Assembly (NCBI RefSeq): GCF_000382305.1
Contig: NZ_KB908025.1
Coordinates: forward strand, 1 to 64,000
Length of the DNA stretch: 64,000 bases
Source of the DNA: Vitreoscilla stercoraria DSM 513
Lineage (GTDB): Bacteria > Pseudomonadota > Gammaproteobacteria > Burkholderiales > Neisseriaceae
Direction: 5' to 3'
The notes under the pieces are model-generated. The model did no database searches. It had not been told where the DNA came from and worked only from the letters and a program-made list of their open reading frames with translations. Each line of letters begins with the position of its first letter. The stretch's first letter is position 1. The translations under genes and the position numbers were made by a program. Shown piece after piece: positions 18,021-26,277 of this stretch.

Positions 18021-19934
18021 GTGGCTTATCAAGTTTTAGCCCGTAAGTGGCGTCCGAAAAAATTTGCCGATTTGGTGGGTCAAGAGCATGTGGTCGGGGC
18101 TTTGCGCAATGCTTTGGCGCAAGGTCGTTTGCATCATGCTTATTTGCTCACGGGTACGCGCGGTGTGGGCAAGACCACTATCGCTCGTATTTTGGCAAAA
18201 AGTCTGAATTGTGAACATCCCAATCAAGGTGAGCCTTGTGGCGAATGTGCGCAATGCGTGCAAATTGATACAGGTCGCCATGTCGATGTGGTCGAAATCG
18301 ATGCGGCTTCCAATACTGGTATCGACAATATCCGTGAAGTTTTGGAAAACGCCCAATATGCGCCAAGCATGGGACGTTACAAAGTATATATTATTGACGA
18401 AGTACACATGTTGTCTAAGTCGGCTTTCAATGCGATGTTGAAGACTTTGGAAGAGCCGCCTGAGCATGTTAAATTCATTTTAGCGACTACCGATCCGCAA
18501 AAAGTACCCGTAACGGTATTGAGCCGCTGCTTGCAATTTGTGCTGCGCAATATGACGCCGCAACAAGTGTTGAGCCATTTGCAATATGTTTTAGAGCACG
18601 AACATATTGCCTATCAAGGCGATGCTTTGAATTTGTTGTCGCGCGCTGCCAATGGTTCTATGCGTGATGCTTTGAGTTTATTAGACCAAGCGATTGCCTT
18701 GGGCAGTGGCCAAGTGCAAGAAGCGACTGTGCGCCAAATGTTGGGTGCGGTTGATCGCCAATTTGTTTATGCTTTATTGGAAGTATTGGCACAAGGCAAT
18801 GCACAAGCGTTAACACAGCAAGTGCAAGCCATTTTGCAAGAGGGTGCAGGTTTTGCACAAGTATTGCAAGAAATGGCCTTGGTGTTACAGCAAGTGGCGA
18901 TGGTGCAATTGTTGCCTAGCAGTGTGAATGAGTTACAGGACGCTGTGGCGTTGCAATATTTGGCGCAGCAAATGAGTCCTGAGCAAGTACAATTGTTTTA
19001 CCAATGCACCATTCATGGTAAAAAAGATTTGCCTTTGGCGCCAGACGAACAAGCAGGCGTGATGATGACGATGTTGCGCATGTTGGCGCTGCGTCCGTTG
19101 GGCATGAATGATGTTAAAACCACGCAACAAGTGGTTGTGCCTAATCAGACCGCCGTTCAGATTGAAGCTGCTGTGCCTGTGAGTCGTGAAGCTACTGTGC
19201 CTGAGGTGGTAGCGGAAGTTGAGCCTGTAGCGTTTGTGACACCTGCAACTCCTGTCCATGCGGTATCTGTGGTTGAGGCAAAAGCGCCTAGCCCAGAAAC
19301 TGCAACGATGCCAACATCTTTACAGGCCGCTTTAGAGCCTGATATGGATGAAGTCAACAGCATGTTGAGCGATAGCCATGAGGACAGACCGTGGGAAGAC
19401 ATGTCGTGGCATGAGACGCAAATAGAGTCTGTGCAGGCAGCTGATACACCGCCTTGGGAGGATGAGCGTCCTGTAAAAAAGTCTGAAACAGTAGAAATGG
19501 TTGAAGTTGTGGCCACTACACCTGTATTGGCTTTAAATGCAGACAATTGGCCCCATATCGTTCAACATATCGCTCCGCAATTAAGTGTTGCGCGTATGTT
19601 GGCACAACATGCCGCTTTTATTGGCTTTGATGACAGCAGTGCCCAATTGCAATTGCAAATTGCCCAAGGTGGTAAATTGATAGAAGAGCGTCCTTATATT
19701 GCCAAATTGGCGGAGGTATTGAGCGCTTATTGTGGGCGTGCGATTCATGTGGTGTTGCAAGATTGGCAAGACACAGCGGAAACGCCGCATGCCATGGCAT
19801 TGCGGCAAGAACAAGAAGCTATTGCACAGGGTTTGGCGATTTTGGCACAAGATGCGACAGCACAACAATTAAGTACTTTGTTTGAGGGCAATTGGTTGCC
19901 TGAGAGCGTTCATTTGAAATCGTCATCTCATTAA
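18021..19934 (+). CDS. dnaX: DNA polymerase III subunit tau (gamma/tau)
   Basis: A 637-residue clamp-loader ATPase starting at GTG 18021, three bases after mltB. Domain I has Walker A GTRGVGKTT, a four-Cys zinc module (CEHPNQGEPCGECAQC), the DEVHML box and SRC motif. Domain III runs to about residue 360, followed by a Val/Ala/Pro linker (about 365-500) and a C-terminal domain expected to bind the polymerase core. A -1 frameshift signal at codons 485-487 could yield a 488-residue gamma-like form. Three DUS words fall inside the gene (18933, 19320, 19465). Confidence 0.96.
   Translation: MAYQVLARKWRPKKFADLVGQEHVVGALRNALAQGRLHHAYLLTGTRGVGKTTIARILAKSLNCEHPNQGEPCGECAQCVQIDTGRHVDVVEIDAASNTGIDNIREVLENAQYAPSMGRYKVYIIDEVHMLSKSAFNAMLKTLEEPPEHVKFILATTDPQKVPVTVLSRCLQFVLRNMTPQQVLSHLQYVLEHEHIAYQGDALNLLSRAANGSMRDALSLLDQAIALGSGQVQEATVRQMLGAVDRQFVYALLEVLAQGNAQALTQQVQAILQEGAGFAQVLQEMALVLQQVAMVQLLPSSVNELQDAVALQYLAQQMSPEQVQLFYQCTIHGKKDLPLAPDEQAGVMMTMLRMLALRPLGMNDVKTTQQVVVPNQTAVQIEAAVPVSREATVPEVVAEVEPVAFVTPATPVHAVSVVEAKAPSPETATMPTSLQAALEPDMDEVNSMLSDSHEDRPWEDMSWHETQIESVQAADTPPWEDERPVKKSETVEMVEVVATTPVLALNADNWPHIVQHIAPQLSVARMLAQHAAFIGFDDSSAQLQLQIAQGGKLIEERPYIAKLAEVLSAYCGRAIHVVLQDWQDTAETPHAMALRQEQEAIAQGLAILAQDATAQQLSTLFEGNWLPESVHLKSSSH
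19456..19519 (+). promoter_or_regulatory. candidate -1 programmed ribosomal frameshift signal in dnaX
   Basis: In the reading frame GTA AAA AAG TCT GAA, the heptamer A-AAA-AAG (19475-19481) is the same slippery sequence used by E. coli dnaX. A -1 slip reads AAA AAA GTC TGA, stopping two codons later. An internal Shine-Dalgarno-like GGGAGG (19456-19461) sits 13 bases upstream. Downstream, GTAG (19491-19494) with CTAC (19516-19519) and TGGTTG (19498-19503) with TGGCCA (19510-19515) can form a hairpin nine bases after the slip site. All three elements of the E. coli signal are present. Confidence 0.65.
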
Positions 19935-19958
19935 CAGATGACTTGAAGGAGTTAGAGT

Positions 19959-20300
19959 ATGTTTGGTAAAGCAGGTATCGCTGGTTTGATGAAGCAAGCG
20001 CAGCAAATGCAAGACAAGATGAAACAAGCCCAAGCTGAATTGGGCAATGTGGAAGTAGAAGGCGAAGCGGGCGCTGGTTTGGTGAAAGTGACCATGACTT
20101 GCCATTATGGTGTGAAGCGTTTGAACATTGACCCATCTTTGTTGAGCGATGCGGCTGATGACAAAGAAATGTTGGAAGATTTGATTGCTGCTGCTGTGAA
20201 CGATGCGGTGCGCAAAGCGGAAGCGACCACACAAGAACGCATGTCTAAATATACCCAAGGTTTGAATTTGCCTGCGGGTATGGGTGATTTCTTTAAGTAA
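19959..20300 (+). CDS. YbaB/EbfC nucleoid-associated protein
   Basis: A 113-residue YbaB-family protein (GLMKQAQQMQDKMKQAQAEL, then GAGLVKVTMTCHYGVKRLNI). These dimers bind DNA and are nearly always encoded between dnaX and recR, as here. AAGGAG precedes ATG 19959; recR starts 5 bases after its stop. Confidence 0.95.
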   Translation: MFGKAGIAGLMKQAQQMQDKMKQAQAELGNVEVEGEAGAGLVKVTMTCHYGVKRLNIDPSLLSDAADDKEMLEDLIAAAVNDAVRKAEATTQERMSKYTQGLNLPAGMGDFFK

Positions 20301-20305
20301 GCATT

Positions 20306-20914
20306 ATGGCCCAACAGGACGCGTTTTCACGTTTGATTGAAGCGTTGAAAGTTCTGCCCAATGTCGGCCCTAAGACAGCACAGCGCATGGCGTACCAATT
20401 GTTGCAAAACAATCGGGACGGTGCGCTGTTCTTGCAACAGGCTTTGGCAGATGCTTTGAGCGCCGTACAACATTGTCGCTGGTGCAATACTTTGTGCGAG
20501 GGAGAGGTGTGCGCTTTGTGTAGCGACACCCATAGACGCAGCGATGTCTTGATGATTGTGCATCATCCTGTGGATGTGGCAAGCATGGAGGCGGCACATT
20601 GTCACGATGGTCTGTATTTTGTGTTGATGGGCATGGTCAATCCAACGCAAGGCATGGATTTGAAAAACATTGCCATAGCCCCATTGGTAGAGCGTTTGAA
20701 ACACAGCCACATTAATGAAATCATCATTGCGACCAATTTTACCGCTGAAGGCGATGCGACCGCTTATGTCTTGCATCAATTGTTGAAGGATTTGCCATAT
20801 AAAATCACTCGTTTGGCACGAGGCATGCCTTTGGGTGGTGAATTAGAGTATGTGGATGCAGGGACTTTGGCGCAAGCTGTGTATGAGCGGCGCCATTTAA
20901 ATCAAGACAATTAA
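20306..20914 (+). CDS. recR: recombination mediator RecR
   Basis: A 202-residue RecR: helix-hairpin-helix (LPNVGPKTAQRMAYQLL), the four-Cys zinc finger (CRWCNTLCEGEVCALCSD), a Toprim domain (about 80-175) and the C-terminal Walker B-like region (ARGMPLGGELEYVDAGTLAQ). With RecO/RecF it loads RecA on gapped DNA. Confidence 0.97.
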   Translation: MAQQDAFSRLIEALKVLPNVGPKTAQRMAYQLLQNNRDGALFLQQALADALSAVQHCRWCNTLCEGEVCALCSDTHRRSDVLMIVHHPVDVASMEAAHCHDGLYFVLMGMVNPTQGMDLKNIAIAPLVERLKHSHINEIIIATNFTAEGDATAYVLHQLLKDLPYKITRLARGMPLGGELEYVDAGTLAQAVYERRHLNQDN

Positions 20915-20942
20915 TGTCTATACAATACGCGTGAGGCGATTG

Positions 20943-20973
20943 AAAGCGTCCTGTAATCTTTACAGGACGCTTT
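20943..20973. terminator. DUS-type bidirectional terminator
   Basis: Inverted pair of AAAGCGTCCTGTAA between the convergent recR and blc genes; both arms are exact copies of the 12-mer. Confidence 0.85.
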
Positions 20974-20987
20974 GTTATGTGACGATA

Positions 20988-21533
20988 TCAGTCTTGTTGC
21001 GTCCACACCAAACGGTTCAAATCATAACCTGATTGTTGCGCAAAGTTGAGGTATTTTTGTTTGACTGAATCAGGCATGGTTTTTTCACGCGATAACAGCC
21101 ACATATAGTCATTGTTTTCGCCAAAAATCAGCGCATAGCGGTAATCGGGATCCAATTGAACCACATTGTATTCTGAATAAAATGGACCAAAGAAAGACAC
21201 TTTCAAAGCGCCATTGTTTGCATTGCCATTGGATTTGGCTTTGCCAATACTTTGCTTGCGTTCCAAAGTGGTGATGTCGCTACCTTGATTATCGACTTGA
21301 ATTCTGCCATCGTTTTGTAAAGTGTAATCTGCGGTAACATTTTTAAGATTTTTTTGCCATTTGAAGTCAAACCGAGCCACTTCATACCATTTGCCCATAT
21401 AACGCTGGACATCAAAATCCTCTACGGCCAAGGTTTTGAAATCTGTTTTTTGCGTGTTGGTTTGTGTGGATTGGCAAGCACTTAATCCAATGAAAGCCAC
21501 TGTTGCAATGAGAATGAAAGTAGGAAGTTTCAT
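20988..21533 (-). CDS. blc: outer membrane lipocalin lipoprotein Blc
   Basis: A 181-residue lipoprotein: signal peptide, lipobox IGLSAC, then the lipocalin signature (YMGKWYEVARFDFKWQKNL), PFYSEYNVVQLDPDYRYALI and the C-terminal LNRLVWT. Blc proteins bind lysophospholipids or fatty acids at the outer membrane inner face. Monocistronic by its surroundings. Confidence 0.93.
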   Translation of the reverse strand: MKLPTFILIATVAFIGLSACQSTQTNTQKTDFKTLAVEDFDVQRYMGKWYEVARFDFKWQKNLKNVTADYTLQNDGRIQVDNQGSDITTLERKQSIGKAKSNGNANNGALKVSFFGPFYSEYNVVQLDPDYRYALIFGENNDYMWLLSREKTMPDSVKQKYLNFAQQSGYDLNRLVWTQQD

Positions 21534-21625
21534 GGTGACACCTTTATCGTCTGTGATATAGATGGAGTGTGCGAGCGTGAAATAATTTCGTTGTCAGGAT
21601 AAATTGTAGTGGAAAGAACATATGT

Positions 21626-21657
21626 AAAAAAGCCTCTTGATTTCTCAAGAGGCTTTT
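21626..21657 (-). terminator. tRNA-Ser terminator
   Basis: AAAAAGCCTCTTGA pairs with TCAAGAGGCTTTTT; on the minus strand the stem ends in a T run 8 bases behind the tRNA. It could also stop transcription coming from the left. Confidence 0.85.
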
Positions 21658-21664
21658 TAAATCT

Positions 21665-21757
21665 TGGCGGAGAACGAGGGATTCGAACCCTCGATACAGG
21701 TTTTGCCCGTATGCACCCTTAGCAGGGGTGTGCCTTCGACCACTCGGCCAGTTCTCC
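21665..21757 (-). tRNA. tRNA-Ser (anticodon GCU)
   Basis: A class II tRNA on the minus strand with 7-bp acceptor stem GGAGAAC/GTTCTCC, encoded CCA, a long variable arm and the anticodon loop CTGCTAA (anticodon GCU, reading AGC/AGU). The T-loop GTTCGAATC is intact. Confidence 0.96.
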
Positions 21758-21794
21758 ATGTCGCTGTTGGTATTTGCCGTCAGGACAGGTATGC

Positions 21795-21823
21795 ATAATA
21801 AGCATTTGCGCCATTTGCGTCAA
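21795..21823 (-). promoter_or_regulatory. tRNA-Ser promoter
   Basis: On the minus strand TTGACG (21823-21818), 17 bases, TATTAT (21800-21795): a near-consensus promoter starting transcription about 30 bases ahead of the tRNA. The remaining gap to 22101 shows no gene. Confidence 0.75.
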
Positions 21824-22101
21824 GTGCTGTGTTGATTTAATTTAAGTGAATGTATTTAACTTACTCATAAATAAAAGAATTAAATTTTAATATTTTGCCA
21901 TTTTAACGCTTTAAACACTGTGAATTTTGGATAATTGACAGGCGGAGCATGATTGGATTGGACAGAAAATCACAAATAAAGTGTTTTGGCTTGTCAAAAT
22001 AGCTTCATCATAAGCAATATTGGAGCTGGCTTTGAAAATGGGCGGCTTGAATAGCATTGGTAAATGTATTGGATGAAGTGCCTAATGTTGCATAATCACA
22101 A

Positions 22102-22134
22102 AAAAGCGTCCTGTAAAGATTACAGGACGCTTTA
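22102..22134. terminator. DUS-type terminator after ridA
   Basis: Inverted pair of AAAAGCGTCCTGTAA with a four-base loop, lying 20 bases behind the ridA stop on the minus strand. Confidence 0.85.
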
Positions 22135-22155
22135 AAATGTGCTGCTCAATGAGTA

Positions 22156-22503
22156 TTAAGCCACAGCCGATAATTTGATTTCAACCAACCATTCAGGATT
22201 GGCCAATTGCGCTTGTACGCAAGCACGAGCTGGTGCATGACCTTCAGGAATCCACGCATCCCATGCACGGTTCATCGCATCAAAGTTGGCCAAGTCGGTG
22301 ATGAACAAAGTGGCTTCCACCAATTTGGTTTTGTCTGAGCCGAAATGTGCTAACAATTCATCTACTTGGCGTAAGATGTCAGCCGTTTGTGCTTCAGCAT
22401 CTTGTACGGTGATGGTGGGTACTTGGCCTGCCAAGAAAATGAAACCATTGGCTTGAACGGCTTCAGATAAACGGTGATTGGTGATGTGACGTTGAATGCT
22501 CAT
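22156..22503 (-). CDS. RidA family protein (first copy)
   Basis: A 115-residue YjgF/YER057c/UK114 protein (ANGFIFLAGQVP, TLFITDLANFDAMNRAWDAW, PARACVQAQLANPEWLVEIK). The conserved Arg of PARACV fits a deaminase that removes reactive enamine/imine intermediates. It differs clearly from the second RidA copy at 46.8 kb (it lacks the IGVSSLPKG form), so this may be a separate RidA subgroup. Confidence 0.88.
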   Translation of the reverse strand: MSIQRHITNHRLSEAVQANGFIFLAGQVPTITVQDAEAQTADILRQVDELLAHFGSDKTKLVEATLFITDLANFDAMNRAWDAWIPEGHAPARACVQAQLANPEWLVEIKLSAVA

Positions 22504-22553
22504 ACAATAACTCCTTACAATAGGAGCTTGATATTAGCAGATGAAAGCAGCAT

Positions 22554-23039
22554 ATGGCGAAAAATGATTATCCTGTGACACAAGCCGTGCGATTTTTGCG
22601 CAGCAAACAAGTCATATTTACCCCACATTTATACGATTATGAAGAACGAGGCGGAACGGCACATTCGGCAGCTTGTTTGGGTGTAGACGAACACATTGTC
22701 ATTAAGACAATTGTATGTGAGAACGAAAAAAAACAAGGTTTAATCGTGTTGATGCATGGTGACAAACACATTTCCACACGTCAATTGGCACGCGAATTGG
22801 GTATGAAACACATTGAACCAGCAGATCCTAAGCAAGCGAACAAATGGACGGGTTATTTGGTCGGAGGGACAAGCCCGTTTGGCAGTAAAATGGTTTTGCC
22901 TGTGTATGTGGAGGCGAGTATTTTGGATTTGGAGACGATTTATATCAATGGTGGCAAACGTGGATTTTTGGTGGCGATGCAAGCGCAAGACTTGGCAGTT
23001 TTGAACCCCCAAGCGGTGAATGTGGCGGTGGATGCTTGA
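22554..23039 (+). CDS. ybaK: Cys-tRNA(Pro) deacylase YbaK/EbsC
   Basis: A 161-residue YbaK/ProX-fold protein (TPHLYDYEERGGTAHSAACL, VIKTIVCEN, the GGTSPFGSKMVLPVYVE segment, INGGKRGFLV). Such enzymes hydrolyse Cys-tRNA(Pro) made in error by ProRS. It starts at ATG 22554, divergent from ridA with a 50-base shared promoter region. Confidence 0.92.
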   Translation: MAKNDYPVTQAVRFLRSKQVIFTPHLYDYEERGGTAHSAACLGVDEHIVIKTIVCENEKKQGLIVLMHGDKHISTRQLARELGMKHIEPADPKQANKWTGYLVGGTSPFGSKMVLPVYVEASILDLETIYINGGKRGFLVAMQAQDLAVLNPQAVNVAVDA

Positions 23040-23146
23040 AACTGAGGGCTTACTAAGTTTACGCTAAGTTTGCTGAGGCATAATCACAGTCGACGAGATG
23101 CGCCCATGCTGGGTGCATGATGACAAATCAAATAGGTTTCTTTGCG

Positions 23147-24334
23147 ATGAAGAAAAAAATCAAATGGTTGGTGTTAGCAGTGCTGATTGTGGCAGGTGTT
23201 GCGGCGTATTTTTTGTGGTTCAATCAACCTGAAAAAGTGGAATACATTACAGAGCCAGTACAAAAAGGCAATGTTAGTATGACGGTCAATGCCACAGGTG
23301 TGGTATCGGCGGCGCAAAAAGTGACGGTGGGTGCACAGGCTTCAGGACAAATTAAAAATTTGTACATCAAAGTGGGTGATGAAGTGCAAAAAGGCGATTT
23401 GATTGCACAAATTGATCCGACCACGCAGCAAAATACCTTACAAACGCGTCGCGCGGAATTGTCAGCACAAACGGCACAATTGGAAAATCAGAAAATCCAA
23501 TTGGAAATTGCCACCAAGCAATACAAACGTGAGCAAAGCTTGTTGGCTGAAGACGCCAGTTCGGCTGAAGCCGTGGAAAATACCAAAGATGCGTGGTCGG
23601 CAGCCAAAGCCGCAGTGAAACAAACCGAAGCATCAATGAAGCAAACCAATATTGCGATTAATACAGCGGAAGTGGAATTGGGCTATACCAAAATCATTGC
23701 ACCGTTTACAGGGACGGTGGTGTCGGTGCCTGTGGAGGAAGGGCAAACAGTCAATGCCAATCAAACCACGCCGACGATTGCGGAAATCGCCGATTTAAGT
23801 CAAATGGAAGTGAAGTTGGAAATTGCTGAGGGTGATATTACCAAAGTGGCGGCAGGCATGCCTGTTGAATATACGATTTTATCGGAACCGACTGCCAAAT
23901 TCAAAACCACTTTGCAATCCATTGATCCGGGTTTGACCAGTTTGACCGATGGCAATTATTCTGAAACTTCTAGCAGTGATGCTGCGGTGTATTATTATGC
24001 CAAATTATTGGTACCCAATGAAGAGGGCAAATTGCGCATTGGTATGACCACGCAAAACACCATCATTGCTCAAGAAGTCAAAGATGTATCGGTAGTGCCA
24101 ACCATGGCTGTACGCAATATCAAAGGCAAAAAAATAGTCCGTGTGCTTAAAAAAGACAATGAAGTTGTCGAAACCGAAGTACAAACTGGTTTGAGTGATG
24201 GTTTGAACATAGAAATCAAAAGCGGCCTGAAAGAGGGCGATTTGGTGGTAATGGGCAGCATGAATGCTTCTGAGAAATCCCAAGCCGTTGCACAAGGACA
24301 AAATCGTCGTCCTAGCGGCATGGGTCCGAGGTAA
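23147..24334 (+). CDS. macA: macrolide efflux periplasmic adaptor MacA
   Basis: A 395-residue membrane-fusion protein: N-terminal membrane anchor, lipoyl/barrel-sandwich halves (VTVGAQASGQIKNLYIKVGD and LGYTKIIAPFTGTVVSVPVE) around a long hairpin coiled-coil (about 90-165), then beta-barrel and membrane-proximal domains. It closely resembles Neisseria MacA. I prefer ATG 23147 because the hydrophobic anchor starts there; the frame is open to 23117. It heads macA-macB-outer membrane factor. Confidence 0.93.
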   Translation: MKKKIKWLVLAVLIVAGVAAYFLWFNQPEKVEYITEPVQKGNVSMTVNATGVVSAAQKVTVGAQASGQIKNLYIKVGDEVQKGDLIAQIDPTTQQNTLQTRRAELSAQTAQLENQKIQLEIATKQYKREQSLLAEDASSAEAVENTKDAWSAAKAAVKQTEASMKQTNIAINTAEVELGYTKIIAPFTGTVVSVPVEEGQTVNANQTTPTIAEIADLSQMEVKLEIAEGDITKVAAGMPVEYTILSEPTAKFKTTLQSIDPGLTSLTDGNYSETSSSDAAVYYYAKLLVPNEEGKLRIGMTTQNTIIAQEVKDVSVVPTMAVRNIKGKKIVRVLKKDNEVVETEVQTGLSDGLNIEIKSGLKEGDLVVMGSMNASEKSQAVAQGQNRRPSGMGPR

Positions 24335-24339
24335 GCAGC

Positions 24340-26277
24340 ATGGCGATGATTGAAATCAAAAACCTCAACAAATATTTTGGTGAGGGTGACAATCGGGTAC
24401 AAATTCTCAAAGACATCAATGTGTCTATTGAACAAGGTGATTTCATTGCGATTATTGGACAATCAGGTTCAGGAAAATCGACGTTGATGAATGCCATTGG
24501 TTGCTTAGATACGCCTACTTCAGGCTCGTATCAAGTGGATGGCATTGAAACTTTGAATATGGAAGCCGATGATTTGGCGGCTTTGCGACGCAAAAAATTT
24601 GGTTTTATTTTTCAGCGTTACAATTTGCTGTCGAGTTTGTCGGCACGTGACAACGTGGCTTTGCCTGCGGTGTATGCGGGAGTCGATGAGAGTGAGCGCA
24701 ATGAGCGGGCTGTAAAACTCTTGACTGATTTGGGCTTGGGAGATAAAACTGACCACAAGCCAAGTGAATTGTCTGGCGGTCAGCAACAGCGGGTATCGAT
24801 TGCACGAGCATTGATGAATGGTGGTGAAATCATCTTAGCCGATGAGCCTACAGGCGCATTGGATTCTGCTTCTGGTGTGATGGTGATGGGCATTTTGCAA
24901 GAATTGTATGCCAAAGGTCATACCATTGTCTTGGTGACACATGACCCTAAGATTGCTGATTATGCCAATCGTGTTATTGAAATCAAAGATGGCATCATCA
25001 TTTCTGATATCAGTAAACAAACAGTCAAAACCCAAACAGCTGAGCCTAAATTAAAAGAAAAGTCCACATTTGGTTTTTACAAAGACCAAGTCATGGAAGC
25101 GTTCAAAATGGCGGTTCAGGCGATTGTGGCGCATAAAATGCGTTCGTTGTTGACCATGTTGGGCATCATTATTGGTATTGCTTCGGTGGTGTCGGTGGTG
25201 GCGTTGGGGCAAGGCTCTCAACAACAAATTTTGAATAATATTTCTTCTATGGGTACCAATACCATTTCCATTTATCCGGGCAGTGGTTTTGGTGATCGTA
25301 CCAGCAACCGTATCAGAACTTTGAATGTGGCCGATGCACAAGCTTTGGCGGGACAATCGTATGTAGACAGCGTGACACCGAGCATGTCTTCTAGTGGTTT
25401 ATTGGTGTTTGGAAACAAATCTTTGAATGCTTCTTTAACGGGTGCTGGATCACAGTTTTTTGATGTCAATGGTAAAAAATTGGCCGCAGGACGCTTTTTT
25501 ACTGAAGACGATGTGCGCAATAATGAATCTGTCGTGGTCATCGACCCTAATACTGTCAAACAGTTATTTGGCGAAGGAGAACGACCTTTGGGCAAAGTGA
25601 TTTTGTTTAAAAATGTGCCTTTAAAAGTGATTGGTATTACTGAGGCGGACACAGGTTTTGGTGGTGCGAGTGAGAACTTGAATTTGTGGACACCATACAC
25701 CACGATGATGAACAAAATCACTGGCGCACGCCACATTGGCTCGATTACTGTCAAAATCAAAGATGACATTTCCACTCAAGTAGCAGAACAAAGCATTACC
25801 GCTTTGATAGAAGCACGTCATGGTAAAAAAGATTTTTATACCCGCAACAGCGATTCCATCAAACAAACCATTGAATCGACCACAGGCACGATGACGATGT
25901 TGATTTCCAGCATTGCATTGATTTCTTTGGTGGTCGGTGGGATTGGTGTGATGAATATTATGTTGGTGTCGGTGACTGAACGTACCAAAGAAATTGGTGT
26001 GCGTATGGCGATTGGTGCGCGACAAATGAATATCTTGTCACAATTTTTGATTGAAGCGGTATTGATTTGTTTGTTGGGCGGCTTGATTGGCATTGCTTTG
26101 TCCGCAGGCATTAGTTTTATGTTCAATCAATTTGTCGAAAACTTCCCGATGAGTTTGTCCAGTAGCTCCATTATTTTAGCATTGGCTTGCTCTACCATTA
26201 TTGGTGTGGCATTTGGTTTTATGCCCGCACGCAATGCTTCCAAATTGAATCCGATAGATGCTTTGGCACATGATTAA
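24340..26277 (+). CDS. macB: macrolide ABC exporter MacB
   Basis: A 645-residue fusion of an ABC ATPase and a permease. ATPase: Walker A GQSGSGKST, signature LSGGQQQR, Walker B ILADEPTGALDS. Then a MacB periplasmic domain (about 290-500) and FtsX-type helices (TERTKEIGVRMAIGARQMNI). It drives the MacA-TolC type pump for macrolides and other amphiphiles. It starts 5 bases after macA and overlaps the next gene. Confidence 0.95.
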   Translation: MAMIEIKNLNKYFGEGDNRVQILKDINVSIEQGDFIAIIGQSGSGKSTLMNAIGCLDTPTSGSYQVDGIETLNMEADDLAALRRKKFGFIFQRYNLLSSLSARDNVALPAVYAGVDESERNERAVKLLTDLGLGDKTDHKPSELSGGQQQRVSIARALMNGGEIILADEPTGALDSASGVMVMGILQELYAKGHTIVLVTHDPKIADYANRVIEIKDGIIISDISKQTVKTQTAEPKLKEKSTFGFYKDQVMEAFKMAVQAIVAHKMRSLLTMLGIIIGIASVVSVVALGQGSQQQILNNISSMGTNTISIYPGSGFGDRTSNRIRTLNVADAQALAGQSYVDSVTPSMSSSGLLVFGNKSLNASLTGAGSQFFDVNGKKLAAGRFFTEDDVRNNESVVVIDPNTVKQLFGEGERPLGKVILFKNVPLKVIGITEADTGFGGASENLNLWTPYTTMMNKITGARHIGSITVKIKDDISTQVAEQSITALIEARHGKKDFYTRNSDSIKQTIESTTGTMTMLISSIALISLVVGGIGVMNIMLVSVTERTKEIGVRMAIGARQMNILSQFLIEAVLICLLGGLIGIALSAGISFMFNQFVENFPMSLSSSSIILALACSTIIGVAFGFMPARNASKLNPIDALAHD

